Assembly: GCA_964016885.1 (NCBI GenBank)
Contig: OZ024748.1
Coordinates: forward strand, 27,171,015 to 27,235,014
Direction of reading: 5' to 3'
DNA length: 64,000 bases
DNA from: Eledone cirrhosa
Taxonomy: Eukaryota > Mollusca > Cephalopoda > Octopoda > Eledonidae
The position numbers and the translations under genes are program-made. Every line of letters begins with the position of its first letter. Positions within the stretch are counted from its first letter, which is position 1. The notes beneath the pieces were generated by a model that ran no database searches, was not told the origin of the DNA, and saw nothing but the letters and a program-made list of their open reading frames with translations. Below are positions 42,101 through 56,674 of this stretch, piece by piece.

Positions 42101-45100
42101 TATCATCATCATCATCATCATCACCGTTTTACGTCCGTTCTTCCACGCTAGCATGGGTTAGACGGGTTGTCCTGTTGTGTGCAGTATCTGGTCGGCTGAC
42201 CATGCCTTGCTCATACAGGAACTGATCTGGCTTGATTTCTACAGCTGGATGCCCTTCCTAACACCAACCTCATTTACAGTGAGTGCTGGGTGCTTTTTCG
42301 TGGCGCCTACACGTCCACTTTACAGTGTGGGCTGGGTGCTTTTTTGCCGTGGCACCTCCACGACCACCTTGCGGTGGGGGGGGGGGGGGCATATTGTTTA
42401 TATGCTTCAGCATGTACCCATGGGAGGTCGGGTACTCTGTATTACTGCGTGACGCCAGAAGTCACGGTCGTGTGTCATTGTCTTTGAGAGGTGTAATTGG
42501 GTAAGGTTGGCTTTTATCACCTCATCCCAGGTCATCTTGGGTCTCCACACTCCGCGGTTTCCATCAACTTCTAGTGCTCTGCACCTTTTTATGCAGCTGT
42601 CATCCTTCATACGCATCACATGTCCATACCAGCGCAACCGCCTCTCCTGCACACAGCATTTGATTCCTCTTATGCTCAGTCTCTCTCTCAATTCATTTAT
42701 GCTTTGTCGTTCCTGTATATTACTGTTACACATCCATCGGAGCATGCAGGCTTCGTTTCTCTCTAATCTACGTAAGTCTTCCACCTTCAGCGCCCAGGTC
42801 TCACTACCATGCAACATCGCTGTTCGGATACACGCATCATACAGTCTGCCTTTCATTCTGAGGGAGAAGCCTTTTGCAGCTAGCAGTGGTAGTAGTTCCC
42901 TAAACTTCTTCCTTCCCGTTCTTACCCTAGTTATTGTACTTTCTGAACACCCACCTCCGTTGCTAATTCGGTCACCTAGGTAGCAGAAGCTGTCTACTGT
43001 TTCTACAGGGCCCTCCCAGAGATTGGTGGTACTTGTTTCCTGTGGCTTTTTGCTGCTTGCTGTTTCAGCACAGCTGCTGCATGTGAATCCTACATTCTTA
43101 ATTAAGCTTCCTGAGATCCCGCTACATCTCTTGTGTACCCATTGTTTGCATTTGGGGCAGAGAATGGAGTTCCTACCTACACCTTTCCTACATACTGAGC
43201 AAGGCCATTTCCCCGAGGGGATCTGGGTTCTGTTTTCTCGTCTACTTACAAGGACCTTAGTCTTGGTCATGTTGACTTTGAGACCCTTTCTCTCTAGTCC
43301 CTGCTTCCAGGTTTGGAATTTATTCTCTAGTTCTACCATAGATTCAGCTATGAGTGCGAGGTCATCAGCATACAGGAGTTCCCATGGGCATCCGGTCTTA
43401 AACTCCTCCGTTATTGCCTGCAGGTCTATGATGAACAGGAGAGGGCTAAGAACAGAGCCCTGGTGGACCTCAACCTGTACGCTAAATTCCTCGCTATACT
43501 CATTGCTAATCCTAACTTTGCTGACTGCTCCCCTATACATGGCTTGTACCGCTTTCACAAGCCATTCATCTACTCCTAGTTTTCTAAGAGCCTACCAGAT
43601 TACAGCACGTGGAACTCTGTCAAAGGCTTTCTCAAGGTCGACAAATGCCAAGTAGAGTGGCTTACTTTTAGCTAGGTACTTTTCCTGTAATTGCCTCACA
43701 AGGAAGAGGGCATCAGTGGTGCTTCTTCCTGGTACAAACCCAAATTGCATCTCGTCTATATTCACCCGGTCCCTAATCAGCTGTGCTATAACTCTTTCTG
43801 TTACTTTCATGACCTGGTCCATCAACTTTATACCTCTATAGTTTCCTCTATCTAGTGCATCGCCTTTGCCTTTGTAGCAGTTGACAATGATGCTACTGCA
43901 CCAATCTTTTGGTATGGCCCCTTCTAGTATTACCTGGTTAACGATACGTGTGGTTATAGTGTGACCTACAGACCCAGATGCCTTCAGCATCTCGGCAGCT
44001 ATACCCGATGGACCGGTTGCCTTCCCCATCTTCATATCTTTGATTGCCTTACTTACTACGCTGCTGCTGACTTGTACTGCTGGTCCCTCTATAGGGTCTA
44101 CTTGGGGTAGGGTCTCTTCTTCCCATGCATTCTCCTCATTTAGTAATCTATCATAATGACTCTTCCATGCATCTTTCTTCTCAGCACTTGTGAGGGCAAG
44201 CTCACCTTTATCATTCCGGATACACTTCTCTCCAATGACATCACAACTATCTCTGACACACTGCCTCGCAATCTTGAATACCTCCTGTTTCTGGTCCTCA
44301 CGTTGTAAAACATGCTTGAATTTTCTATCCTCTGCTTCCCTCCTAGCTAAGTATACTTGTCGCCTAGCTTCCCTCTTGGTCTCTATGTAGTGTACCCTGC
44401 TCCCCCCGTTCTTCCATTCTTTCCATGCCTGTCTCTTGGCCTTAACTGCTTCATCTACCTTATTGTTCCACCACCAAGTCACTCTCCTCCTGCTTGAGGT
44501 CTTACTCCAGCCACAGACCTCATCCGTCGCCTCTAGTAAATTATTTTTTAGGAACTCCCAGTTCTCTTCTACGTTAAATGTCTCTATCTGTTCCTCTTTA
44601 CTGTCGTAGGCGTTGAGTAAAATATCTTTAAATCTGTTACTGGTTGAGGGGACTTTCAGGTTCCAGATCTTTCTTCTCCAGGTTGGCCTCAATAACAATA
44701 ATAATTGTTTCTACTTTTGGCACAAGGCCAGCAATTACCCAGTACATGAAAGGTACTTTATTTTATCGACCCCGTAAGGATGAAAGGTAAAGTTAACCTC
44801 GGCAGGATTTAAACTCAGAATGGAAAGGGCCGTAACTCTATGCGTCAAAGCATGGCGCCCGACCCTCTGCCAATACTGCCAAATAATTGTTTCTACGTTA
44901 GGCACAAGGCCATCAAATACCCAGTGTATTACTGGTACTTTATTTTATCGACCCTGTAAGGATGAAAGGCAAAGTTAACTGCCAAATAATGGTTTCTGAT
45001 TTAGACACCAGGCCAACAATTTTTTCGAAGAAAGAAAAGTCAATTAAATCTATCCTAGTGTGTTACTAATGTGTTATTCTATTGATCTCATACGGATGAA

Positions 45101-45887
45101 AGGTAAAGCTAACTTCTGGGTAAAGCTAACTTCTGTGGGATTTGAATGTAAAAAACTCTATGCTGCAAAGCATGCTGTCCAATGCTTTACCGATTACTAC
45201 CAAACCCACTGTTCTTCAATGTAATAATAACAATAATGATTTAACTATTATAATGTTCTTTCACCTTCTCTAGCTTACAGAGAACTGGGAACATATATTT
45301 CAGTATTATAATGTTCTTTTTTTTACAGCTTCTCTAGCTTATATAGAACTGGGAACATTTATTACTATGTCTGGAGGAGAATTTTCTTACATTATAAGTG
45401 GCCTGCCAACTGTATTGGCATTCCTCTACAGTTGGTGTTCCGTGATAATGCTGAGGCCCTCATCCCTAGCTGTCATCTGTCTGGCTTTTGCTGAATATGT
45501 TGCCTCCCCTGTCTTCGATTCCTGTGGACCTCCCGTTGTCTTTGTCAAATGTCTGGCAGCGGCAGCCATCAGTAAGTACATATATATATTCATATATACA
45601 TTATACACACACACACACACACACATAATATATATGTAAAAGGTAAACAGAAATAAAAATAACAAAACAAACATGTAAACAGAAGAAATACATTAGTTTA
45701 ATGTTTGAAATAGCAGGAAGAGGGTCATAACGTTTCGGACACTAGTACTTCATCAGGAGATAGAGTTAAAAATAGAAGATAAATAGAAAGTAAAAAGTGA
45801 AGAGAAAGGACAGGGAAAAAGAGAAAAAATATTTGGGAGAAAAAAAACACATGTGCATATTCAGTCGGCTATCTTATATAAAGATAT

Positions 45888-45959
<72 letters not shown>

Positions 45960-46605
45960 TATATATATATATATACATTAAAACCCTCGTATATATCCCT
46001 TCTATATACTGTACTGATTGTGTTGTTATTTCTGTTTACATACATATATATATATATATATTATAAAATTATAAAATAACAGGAGGGTGGACTGGTGTAA
46101 TTCCTTAAAGGTTTATTATACTATGAACATTTTAATGACCGGGTTCAGTATGAATCCAGTGACATCATCAGGTATTCGAAATTTAACAAAGGAATATAAT
46201 AGACACAATCCATGGGGCTGAAAAAGCAGAGAGACGGGTGAGTTGCATTACGTCGAGTGCTCTCCCTAATATTGCATCAAGGCTCACTATACAGAATGAC
46301 CAGTTCTATCCAGCGGTGAACCAACAAACCTAAATGTATATATATATAATTGGTGTTGGATGCTTAAAGTGTCCGTATGCGGTAGGCCGTATGAGCACTC
46401 GATGCTCTCATAGAGCAGAGTATGATATCACAGAAAAGAAGAGAATCAGTGTTGCGACTTCTCTCTATTTTTATTTTCCTTTTTAAGTTTCAGCTCTTGT
46501 CTGAGGTATGTTTTTGCTGTTTTCCTTCTCTTTCTCATGCAATCTAATGATTACACTGCATCCTCTTATTCATCACAGTGTCATTATATATATGTATGAC
46601 TGTAC

Positions 46606-46668
<63 letters not shown>

Positions 46669-46856
46669 CAAAGGAATTGTGGTAAGGAACCAGATGGACC
46701 ATAACGCACCAGAGTACTCAATACTTAGGGTAGTAGAGTGCGAAATAGGAAAAAGTATGACCCCGATGGCAGAGCTCAAGCCGTTACGACGGCTATTTCT
46801 GGACCAGAAATAGCCGTCTAAACGGCTTGAGCTCTGCCGTCGGGTTCATACTTTTT

Positions 46857-46902
<46 letters not shown>

Positions 46903-49900
46903 TACATATATTTATTGGGTTGGTGGTGGAAGTTGATTAAATCGACCCCAGTGCATTACTAGTAATGATAATAGCAGTAATAATAATTGTTTCTACTTTT
47001 GGCACAAGGCCAGCAATTACCCAGTGTATTACTGGTACTTTATTTTATCGACGCCCGTAAGGATGAAAGGCAAAGTTAACCTTGGCGGGATTTGAACTTA
47101 GAATGGCAAGGGCCGTAACTCTATGCGTCAAAGCATGGCGTCCGACCCTCTACCGATACTGCCAGTAATAATAATGTAATATAATATAATATTCTCTCTG
47201 TGTTATCTCTATCCAGTTCTGATCACAGCAATCAATTGTTACAGTACCAACTTAGCAGCCAGCATCCAGATCTTCTTTACTGTAGCTAAAATCATAGCCC
47301 TTATCATCATCATCATTGGAGGGTTTGTCATGATGGGAAAAGGTAATTCTTACAAAAGATTTTGCTCTGCTTTATTTATTTATTTATTTATTTATGCAGC
47401 GTTATTTGTCCGTAAGGAGGTAGTGATTCATCTACTAACATACAGCAGATATCTGCCCAATAAAGATTTATCTATTTATTCATTTTTTAATGTCAACATA
47501 TAATTTATCACCGGGGAAAGAAGATTCAGCTCCCATCTACTGTTTACACATAACAAGCAGGGTTTATTTTAGTACTGCATAAATCTTTAAAGCAGGTGCC
47601 ATAACTCAGTGTTGATATTCTCTAAACCTGAGAAGTATTTGTAATATAATTGTTTCTACTATTGGCACAAGGCCAGCAGTTACTCCAGTGCATTACTGGT
47701 CTTTACTTTATCGACCCCGTAAGAATAAAAGGCAAAGTTTTGAATTCAGAACGCAAAGCGCTATAACTCTATTGATACTGCCAATCCACTGTCATTTGTA
47801 ATATAATTGTTTCTACTTTAGGCACAAGGCCAGCAATTACCCAGTGCATTACTGGTACTTTATTTTATCGACCCCGTAAGGATGAAAGGCAAAGTCAACC
47901 TCGACGGGATTTGAACTCGGATCGTAAAGGGTCATTTGTAATATAATGAGGATATTTTAAACGTTTTATGTGTTTTGATACAAAATGTAAACTTACTGCA
48001 CAAAATTAGATTTAGAACTACACAAGTAGGGATCAACTACACAAGCAGAGGTTAACTACAGAAGTAGGGATCAACTACAGAAGTAGGGATCAACTACACA
48101 AGCAGAGGTTAACTACAGAAGTAGGGATCAACTACAGAAGTAGGGATCAACTACACAAGCAGAGGTTAACTACAGAAGTAGGGATCAACTACAGTAGTAG
48201 GGATCAACTACACAAGTAGGGATCAATTACACAAGTAGGGATCAACTAGACAAGTAGGGATCAACTAGACAAGTAGGGATCAACTAGACAAGTAGGGATC
48301 AACTACACAAGTAGGGATCAACTACACAAGTAGGGATCAACTACACAAGCAGAGGTTAACTACACAAGCAGAGGTTAATTATACAAGTAGGGATCAACTG
48401 TATGTTAAAATAATCACTGTGTTAATTGCTGCTATTTATGCTTGGTTCTGTTCTACCATGTAATTCAGGTGAATTCTATGACCTCCCTGAGGGCTTCAAG
48501 GATTCTCAGACTTCAGGATCGGCCATTGCTTTGGCATTTTATGATGGATTATGGGCTTATGATGGATGGTGAGTAATCTTGTCTTAATTTCACCAATTGT
48601 TGTTGTTCTTATTATTATCAAGGTCGGTGGATTGTCAGAATCAGTAGAACATTCATTGATATGCTTTACGGCATATGGTTACTGCCCTTTACATTCTGAG
48701 TTCAAATCCCGCTGAGGTTAGCTTTGTCTTTCATTCTTATGGGGTCAATAAAGTAAAGTACCAGTAATGCACTGGATAAATTTAATTGACCCTGCCTACC
48801 TCAAAACAAAAATATTGTTGACTATGTGCCTAAATTAGAAACTCTTATTATTACGGGTGCTCGATTGGCAGAGTTGTTAGAGTGTCAGACAAAGGCTTAG
48901 CGATATTTGTTCCAGCTTTTTACCTTTTCAGTTCAAATCCTGCTGAGGTCAACTTTGCCTTTTATCTTGTTTTATAGTACTAGTCAAGTACTGGGGTCAA
49001 AATAATCAACTTTCTCTTCTCACCAACAAATTCTGACTGGGAGAAAAAAACACATGTGCATATTCAGTCGGCTATCTTATATAAATTAGAAACTGTTATT
49101 ATTGTTATTGATAGTATTATATAGATAAGGGCAGTGGCTTGGCAGTATCAGTGGCCAAGGACAACTTTGCTTTTCATCCATTCGAGGTCAGTTAAATAAA
49201 GTACCAGTCAAGTGCTGGGGTCAATATAATAAAGTACCAGAAATGTATTGGTGTTGTTATAATAAAGTACCAGTCATGTATTGGTGTCAATATAATAAAG
49301 TACCAGTCATGCACTGGTGGTCGATATAATTGACTTTCACCTTTCTCCTAAATTGCTGGCCTTGTGCCAATTTTAGAAAAAATTATTATTGTTAGTAGAT
49401 CTTATATTTAGTATCATATATTTAGTACCTTATATTGACTACCTTGTAATATTTAGTACCTTATATTTAGTAACTTATATTATATTTAGTAACTTATATT
49501 TAGTACCTTATTATATTTAGTACCTTATATTTACTACCTTATTATATTTAGTACCTTATTATATTAGTACCTTATTACATTTAGTACCTTATATTTAGTA
49601 CCTTATATTTACTACCTTATTATATTTAGTACCTTATTATATTTAGTACCTTATATTTACTACCTTATTATATTTAGTACCTTATTACATTTAGTACCTT
49701 ATATTTAGTATCTTTTATTTTGTTCTTTCAACCCAGGAATAATCTAAATTATGCCATAGAAGAACTTAAAAATCCACACAGGTCTGTACACATTACATAT
49801 TCTATTTGTACGCATTATATAATCTATTTGCAAACATTACACACTCTATTTGAACACATTACACTATCTGTTTGTCCACATTACATAATCTATTTGCACA

Positions 49901-50593
49901 GATTACATATTCTATTTGTACACATACCCATATACTATTTGTACACATTGCACACACATTACATATATTTGTACCCATTGCATATAATATTTGCACACAT
50001 TAAACAATCTAATTGTACACATTACATATACTATTCTGATTAATCTCACGTTGAAAGGGAAGAAGATATTTACCAGTTGCTTTATTTTTATAGAATATAG
50101 ACTTACATAGACTAAACTACTACTACTACTAGTAGTAGTAGCAGCAACAGCAGTAGTAGTAGTAGCAGCAGTAGTAGTAGTAATAGTAGAGTAGTAGTAG
50201 CAGCAATAGTAGTAGTAGTAGTAGTAATAGTAGGAGCAGCTGTAGTGGTAGTAGTAGTAGTGGTGGTAGTAGTAGTAGTAGTGGTAGTAGCAGCAGTAGT
50301 AGTAATAGTAGTAACAGCAGTGGTAGTAGTAATAGTAGTAGTAGTAGTTCACTGGACTGAGGTTGGCTTTGATTTTCATCTTTATGGGTCGTTGATAAAA
50401 TAAAGTACCAGTTGCGAACTGAAGTTGGTTTAATTGATTTTCCGCTTCTCTTCAAGTCGCTGGCCTTATACCAAAAGTAGAAATAATTATAATTATAATT
50501 GTATGTAAAAATATTTTATTAAGTTATTCTTGTCTATCTATCTATCTATCTATTGTACCCTTCTTTTGTGCCCCTGTGGCTAATAAAGAAACA

Positions 50594-50624
<31 letters not shown>

Positions 50625-53600
50625 ATATATATATATCAATCTAGCTGTCGTCAGTTCTACAGCGTAGATGTAATTCACTTCGCGCAGAAGTTTTATTTAA
50701 ATTTATTGCGGAAATTTTGTGAGTTCAAATTTAATTTTGATACTATTGTGTAGCTTGACCCCCCGTCTGAACTGTCAGACGGTGGGTCAGCTCATCTTTA
50801 CCCCTCCTAGAGGTGAAAAACCTGTTTTCTTAAAATTTTGTGGCAAAAAGAAAAAAAAAAATTTTTCAATCGTCAATGTTAAACGAAGCGAACGAAAATA
50901 GTGGTGGGGGGACAGCGGTAAGAGTTGTAAGCTCGCACGCTTTAGTCCCCCCTTCCTTCCCAACTAACGTCATAGAGAAGGAAGGAAAAATTAAAATAAA
51001 AACAGACGAATCTGCAGAGAAAAATGACGAAAACACAAATCTTGACATGGATTCCAACAACGAAAAAAAAAAATTTGAAAAATTGCATGACAATACTAAC
51101 ACCACAAACAAAGACATAACAACCACAAAAATAACATTTGAAAATAACACCATAACAGAAAGCAAAGCAGACGACAGAGTCAAGATTTCATTTGCACAAA
51201 AAACAAAGAAATCTTTGACATATATACCCGAAAATATTTCCGATGTGGCACGAAGAATCACAGACGCCAAACAATACATAAGTGAAGGAGAGAATGGTAT
51301 TTTATCGGTTAAAATGCCTCAAGAACTCACCAAAGACATTGAAAGTAGAACGGTCGTGTTCCGCACCATCAACAACACTTCAAAAAAACCTGAACAGCCT
51401 TCTCAAGCAGATATCAAAACAGTACTCACAGAAGTACTTAATGAAACCACTTTCATAAGAAAAGACAGACTCTATGGAAGCCTAGCAATTATTATGAAGA
51501 ACGAATCGGCGACAAAAAAATGTGCTTTGTCACCGATTCGTTCGAAAAATTTTACCTTTTATCCATCTTATATGGGTAAAAGAACTCAACGCATATGGCT
51601 GGATGCAATGATGCCAGATGTGGACTACTGCTGGCTCATAGCTGGCTTCATCGATCCAGTGAATGACAACGTGATTTCCATTGGGAAAACCACAGGCAAT
51701 GCGTTCAGTGGAACAGGTATAGAGCTGGTAGTGCAAATGAAGCCTGAACGCATCGCCCAAATACCCGACAGAATCCTATTAGAGGGCCACGGGTATATAA
51801 ACATTAGCGTGGAGGGGAAAAGGCCATCCTGTCATGTCTGTGCAGGCAGAGGGCACCTGAAGGCCGCTTGTCCCCAACTCAACAAAAAGAAAACCCTGCT
51901 ACCAACACCAGCTCCACCACCACCACAACAACAGATAAACAAACAACAAAACTTAGTCCCACCCAACCCGTCCCTCAGTAAAACTACACCACCACCACAA
52001 CACAAACAGTCACAACACATTACCCCAAAACAAAATACAGGCCCACCCAACCCCTCACTCAATAAAACAACACAACCACCGCAGACACAACACACAACAC
52101 AGTCTAACATAGTGACATCCATCTCCCCCACAAAGAAAACCAACACGGAAACATTACCAGCAAACATACCTCTTCCCTCCAACACTGAAGATAACCCAAC
52201 GAATTCGGAGGAAGAAACGGAGTCCTTCAGACAGATTAAAAGGAAAAAAAGAAAACATGTGCAAAACACACAAGGCCAAACAACCCCCACCCAAATCTCA
52301 ACACAATCCAACAAAACAGAAAACACCCCTCCAGCAACAAACAAAACCAAACCTGCCCCTCCCCTCTTCGAAACACTCACACCATCCGAAAAAAAGACAT
52401 TACACTATACTTACATCAACAGAAACAATAATAAATTAAATGAACTCATATACAATAATCCTTCGGTACAAACCGAAGGTGTAAACTTTGTTTCTTCAGA
52501 AAACTACCCACATTTAAAATTAATAAAGATCCCAATGAACCTCTACCAAAAACTAAAAAAGGATTTTAAGGAGGACGTAGGACCACCCTCTGTCAAACCC
52601 ATAAACCGCGTCCTACTAAAAAGCTTTCCCCCTCCCCTTCCCCTCCCCAACACAACTCCAAACACCCCAACCCCACCACACACTGACGACCCCACACCAC
52701 CACAAGACACCCCTTCACCCAACACCCCCGACCTCATGGAAGTCGTGCAACCCGAACCCCGGGAAGCGGAAAGGTAGGTCTCTACACTCTCCTTTGGCTC
52801 TGCCACCCACATGGATGTGTTAAGAGTAGGATGTTTGAATGCACGTGGCCTGGGCTCAACTTGGAAGCAAGCAAAGCTTCTAAATGACCTCAGGTCATGT
52901 AGTATAAATGTAATGGTTATCTGTGAGACTCGGATCAGCGTTGTGCGGCAGCTGGCCCCCACCTTCGATAACTTTGAGGTGCATGCATCTCTCTGTCAAC
53001 CTGGAGGTGGGGGTGGGGTTGTCGTACTGCTGCAAAAACCCTGGGTCTTGCCGTACAGGTTGTGCACTCGGACCCGGAGGGTCGTTTGTTGGTGCTAGAC
53101 GTTGGCAGTAGTGAAGGTGCGGCCTTAAGACTGGTCGCTGTCTACTCCCTTTTCAGAGCTGAACGGCCCGACTTCTTCCAGCGTTTAGAGACTTTTCTGG
53201 GAACGTCGCGTTCCCTGCTTCTAGCGGGGGATTGGAATGACATCCTAGATGCACATTGGGACTATGCAGGAGCATGTCCTAATAGAGGGGGGTGTAACAG
53301 CCTCAAGGGGTTACTCGACCGTTTTAACTTGGGCGATAGATATCGACTAGATTTTCCAACTGTGCCTACCTGGACTTGGAGAAACCACAGTGGTCAATCT
53401 AGATCGTACTTAGATAGATTCTTAGTTAGATGTAAGGATAGGGACATATTGAGCTGTCCAGAAATGCGCACAGTTGGCTACACGGATCACAAATTAGTGA
53501 CCTGCGTAGTCAATCTCGAGAAAACACATAAACAGGGCCCCGGTTACTGGAAACTTAATTTGTCTTTACCGGCAAAAGAGACTTACAGAAACCGGATTAG

Positions 53601-56021
53601 CAGATTAGTTAAGGAGAGGTTGACGGGTGCAATCGTCAACAACCGATGGTGGGCATCTCTCAAAAGAGAGATTAAAACAGAATCAATAAGTTATAGCAAG
53701 ATGTTAGCTGCCGATAGGAATAGAAACGAGAAAGAATTAACAGGTAAATTAGAAGAGGCAATCAAGAGCGAAGATGTGGCCAGAGTGCTGGCATCGAGGA
53801 CGGCCTTGAACCAGTTTTTCGATGCAAAGCACGAAGGCTGCGTCATTCGAAGTAAAATACGTGCTCTAGGTAATGAGGGGGGCCAAAGCCGTTGGCTGGG
53901 CCTGCGTGACAGAAGCTAAGAGTGGAAATCGATCCACCATCCGGTCGTTGCAAGACGAAGATGGACGGGTGATCCGGGAGCCTAAGCAGATGTGCGAGGC
54001 CTTTCAAAGGCACTTTGCCCGATTGTTCGGGGGAGGCGGGGGTCCGGGCGGGGACGTGGATTTCGGTCGATACCTCGACGGCCTGCCGCGTCTCTCGAGC
54101 GAAGAGGCAGAGTCCTGCGAGGGATCAATCTCGGCTGATGAGATCGGAGATGCGCTGAGCCAATGCAGCAGACGCAAATCTCCAGGTCTCGATGGTATAC
54201 CTTACGAACTTTATTTAGCAATGCCGGTCTTCTTCTCCGAACTCCTTGAAGCGGTCTACTGCAATTGGCAGGAGAACGGGAGAATTCCTTGTTCTATAGC
54301 CAAGGGCGTAGTCACGCTGGTGAGGAAGGACGAGAACAAGGGAGATAGTATAAATAATTTTCGGCCCATAACCCTGCTAAACACAGAGTTAAAGATTTTG
54401 GCCAAGGTGTTAGCAAAGAGGTTGGCGCTTGTCGTGGGTGGCCTGGTGGGAGATGCGCAGACATGTGCTATCCCATCCAGGTCCATTCACGATAACCTCC
54501 ACCTCATGCGATACATCATAGAGAGGGTTGGCAACAAACCCGGCTTCGGTGGGGCCCTGATCAACTTGGATCAGTCTAAGGCCTTCGATAGGGTCAACCA
54601 TGGTTACCTGGATGCGGTGCTAGCGGCGGCTGGGTTCGGTCCTGTTTTCAGAGGCTGGATCACTGCCTTACATAGCAACCACATCTGTTCTAGGATCAAG
54701 GTGAACGGCTACCTTTCGAAGCCGTTCGAAATCACACGATCCATTCGACAGGGGTGCCCTCTCTCCTCCCTTCTGTACGTATTGACTCTCGAGCCTTTAC
54801 TGAGGAAGTTGGAGTTGTTGCAGGGTATCCCCCTGGAACCAGGATTGAGCAAAGCGGTGTCGGCCTACGCCGATGACGTAACAGTAATGGTATCGACCGA
54901 CTCGGAGATCGAGGCGATCGGTACTTTACTGGAGGAATACGAAAGGTTGTCAGGAGCGAAACTGAACCGGGAAAAATCCATCGAGCTGCAACTCGGAACG
55001 TGGAGAGGCAGACCGATGCCTCCCGACGGTGTCGTCGGACACTGGACGGAGGGCCCGGTAAAGTTGCTTGGGGTCTGGTTTGGACCGGACCTCCAGGTGG
55101 AAAAGAACTGGAACGAGGTTACGAACAAGGTGTTTGCACTAACCCAGAAATGGGCCAAGTGTAGGCTGTCCCTAAAAGGCCGGGTGGAGGTGGCGAACAT
55201 TTACATAGCGTCCGTCACTTACTACCGCCTGACTGTCGTGCCTTGCCCTAAGGAAACACTCACCACCATGGAACGCATGCTCTTCCAATTTCTTTGGAAG
55301 AAGCGCCCTCCTATGGTGAGAAGATCCATCTGCTGCCAACAACCTTCGAAAGGAGGGCTGGGGATGCCGTAGTTGATGATGCATAGGCACGCATTAAGGC
55401 TACGGCACCTACAGGTATTCCTCACTGGTCAACCGGTGTGGGCTCCGTTCGTGAAACGAGCCTTTCCGAGACTCGTCTCACTCACCGAGCTACAGTCCTG
55501 GGTCAAGCAAAGATCCGGAAAACTGGGAGACTGGCACACTGAGTGTACTCAGGCGCTCAGGGCTCTCTGGCAAGCGGGCCAGGCCATCGGTGGAGAATCC
55601 ACCTCATCATTCTATAGAGGGCTGGTGGCTAACAGGGGCGATGACACCCTTGGAGAGTCGCTGGACATGGAAGAAGACGAACTGGCAACCCTGAAATAGG
55701 AATAGAAATGGAATAAAAAAGTTTCGCGTAAATCAGAACATGGGTTCCTGAGATATGGGGTTTTTCCGTGTACCTTTATAATCAGAGAGAGGGAGAGAGA
55801 AAGAGATAGTGGTTGTGAGAGAGTAGATTGAAAGAAAGACATAGACATAGAGAGAGGGAGAGGAGACAGAGAAGGAAGATGGATGAGAGAGAGCACTACT
55901 GGTGTTGTTGTGTATATACATATATATACATATATACGTGTGTGTGTGTATATAATATATGTGTGTGTATATATATATATATGTGTGTATATATATATAT
56001 ATGTGTGTGTATATATATATA

Positions 56022-56064
<43 letters not shown>

Positions 56065-56147
56065 ATATATATATATATGTGTGTGTATATATATATGTGT
56101 GTGTGTGTATATATATATATATGTGTGTGTATATATATATATATATA

Positions 56148-56192
<45 letters not shown>

Positions 56193-56225
56193 ATATATAT
56201 ATGTGTGTGTGTGTATATATATATA

Positions 56226-56260
<35 letters not shown>

Positions 56261-56343
56261 GTGTGTATATATATATGTGTGTGTGTGTATATATATATGT
56301 GTGTGTGTGTATATATATATGTGTGTGTGTGTATATATATATA

Positions 56344-56376
<33 letters not shown>

Positions 56377-56507
56377 GTGTGTGTATATATATATGTGTGT
56401 GTGTGTGTATATATATATGTGTGTGTATATATATATATATATATATGTGTGTGTATATATATATATGTGTGTGTATATATATATATGTGTGTGTGTGTAT
56501 ATATATA

Positions 56508-56586
<79 letters not shown>

Positions 56587-56627
56587 ATATATATATGTGT
56601 GTGTGTATATATATATATGTGTGTGTG

Positions 56628-56674
<47 letters not shown>

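Larger units (their letters stand above)
50640..55693 (+). mobile_element. Tx1-like non-LTR retrotransposon copy D, 3'-truncated
   Basis: 5' end after TATC/TA repeat, 5' UTR with GACCCCCCGTCTGAACTGTC, intact ORF1, ORF2 with two frameshifts and a stop, then an abrupt end inside ORF2 (EEDELAT) near 55693. The last ~120 codons and the 3' UTR are missing. LINE copies normally lose 5' ends, so this end reflects later deletion or recombination. Sequence clearly diverged from copies A and B. Confidence 0.85.

Noticed and set aside
45254..45300. An additional SLC7 exon
   Set aside because: It duplicates the exon 3 start but has no donor site and no continuing frame; the downstream copy gives the conserved protein.
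46676..46813. 101-codon frame through the hairpin
   Set aside because: It starts in TA repeat and ends in the inverted repeat; no domain is seen.
48016..48402. CRISPR-like array of 19-bp repeats
   Set aside because: No spacers; it is a simple minisatellite.
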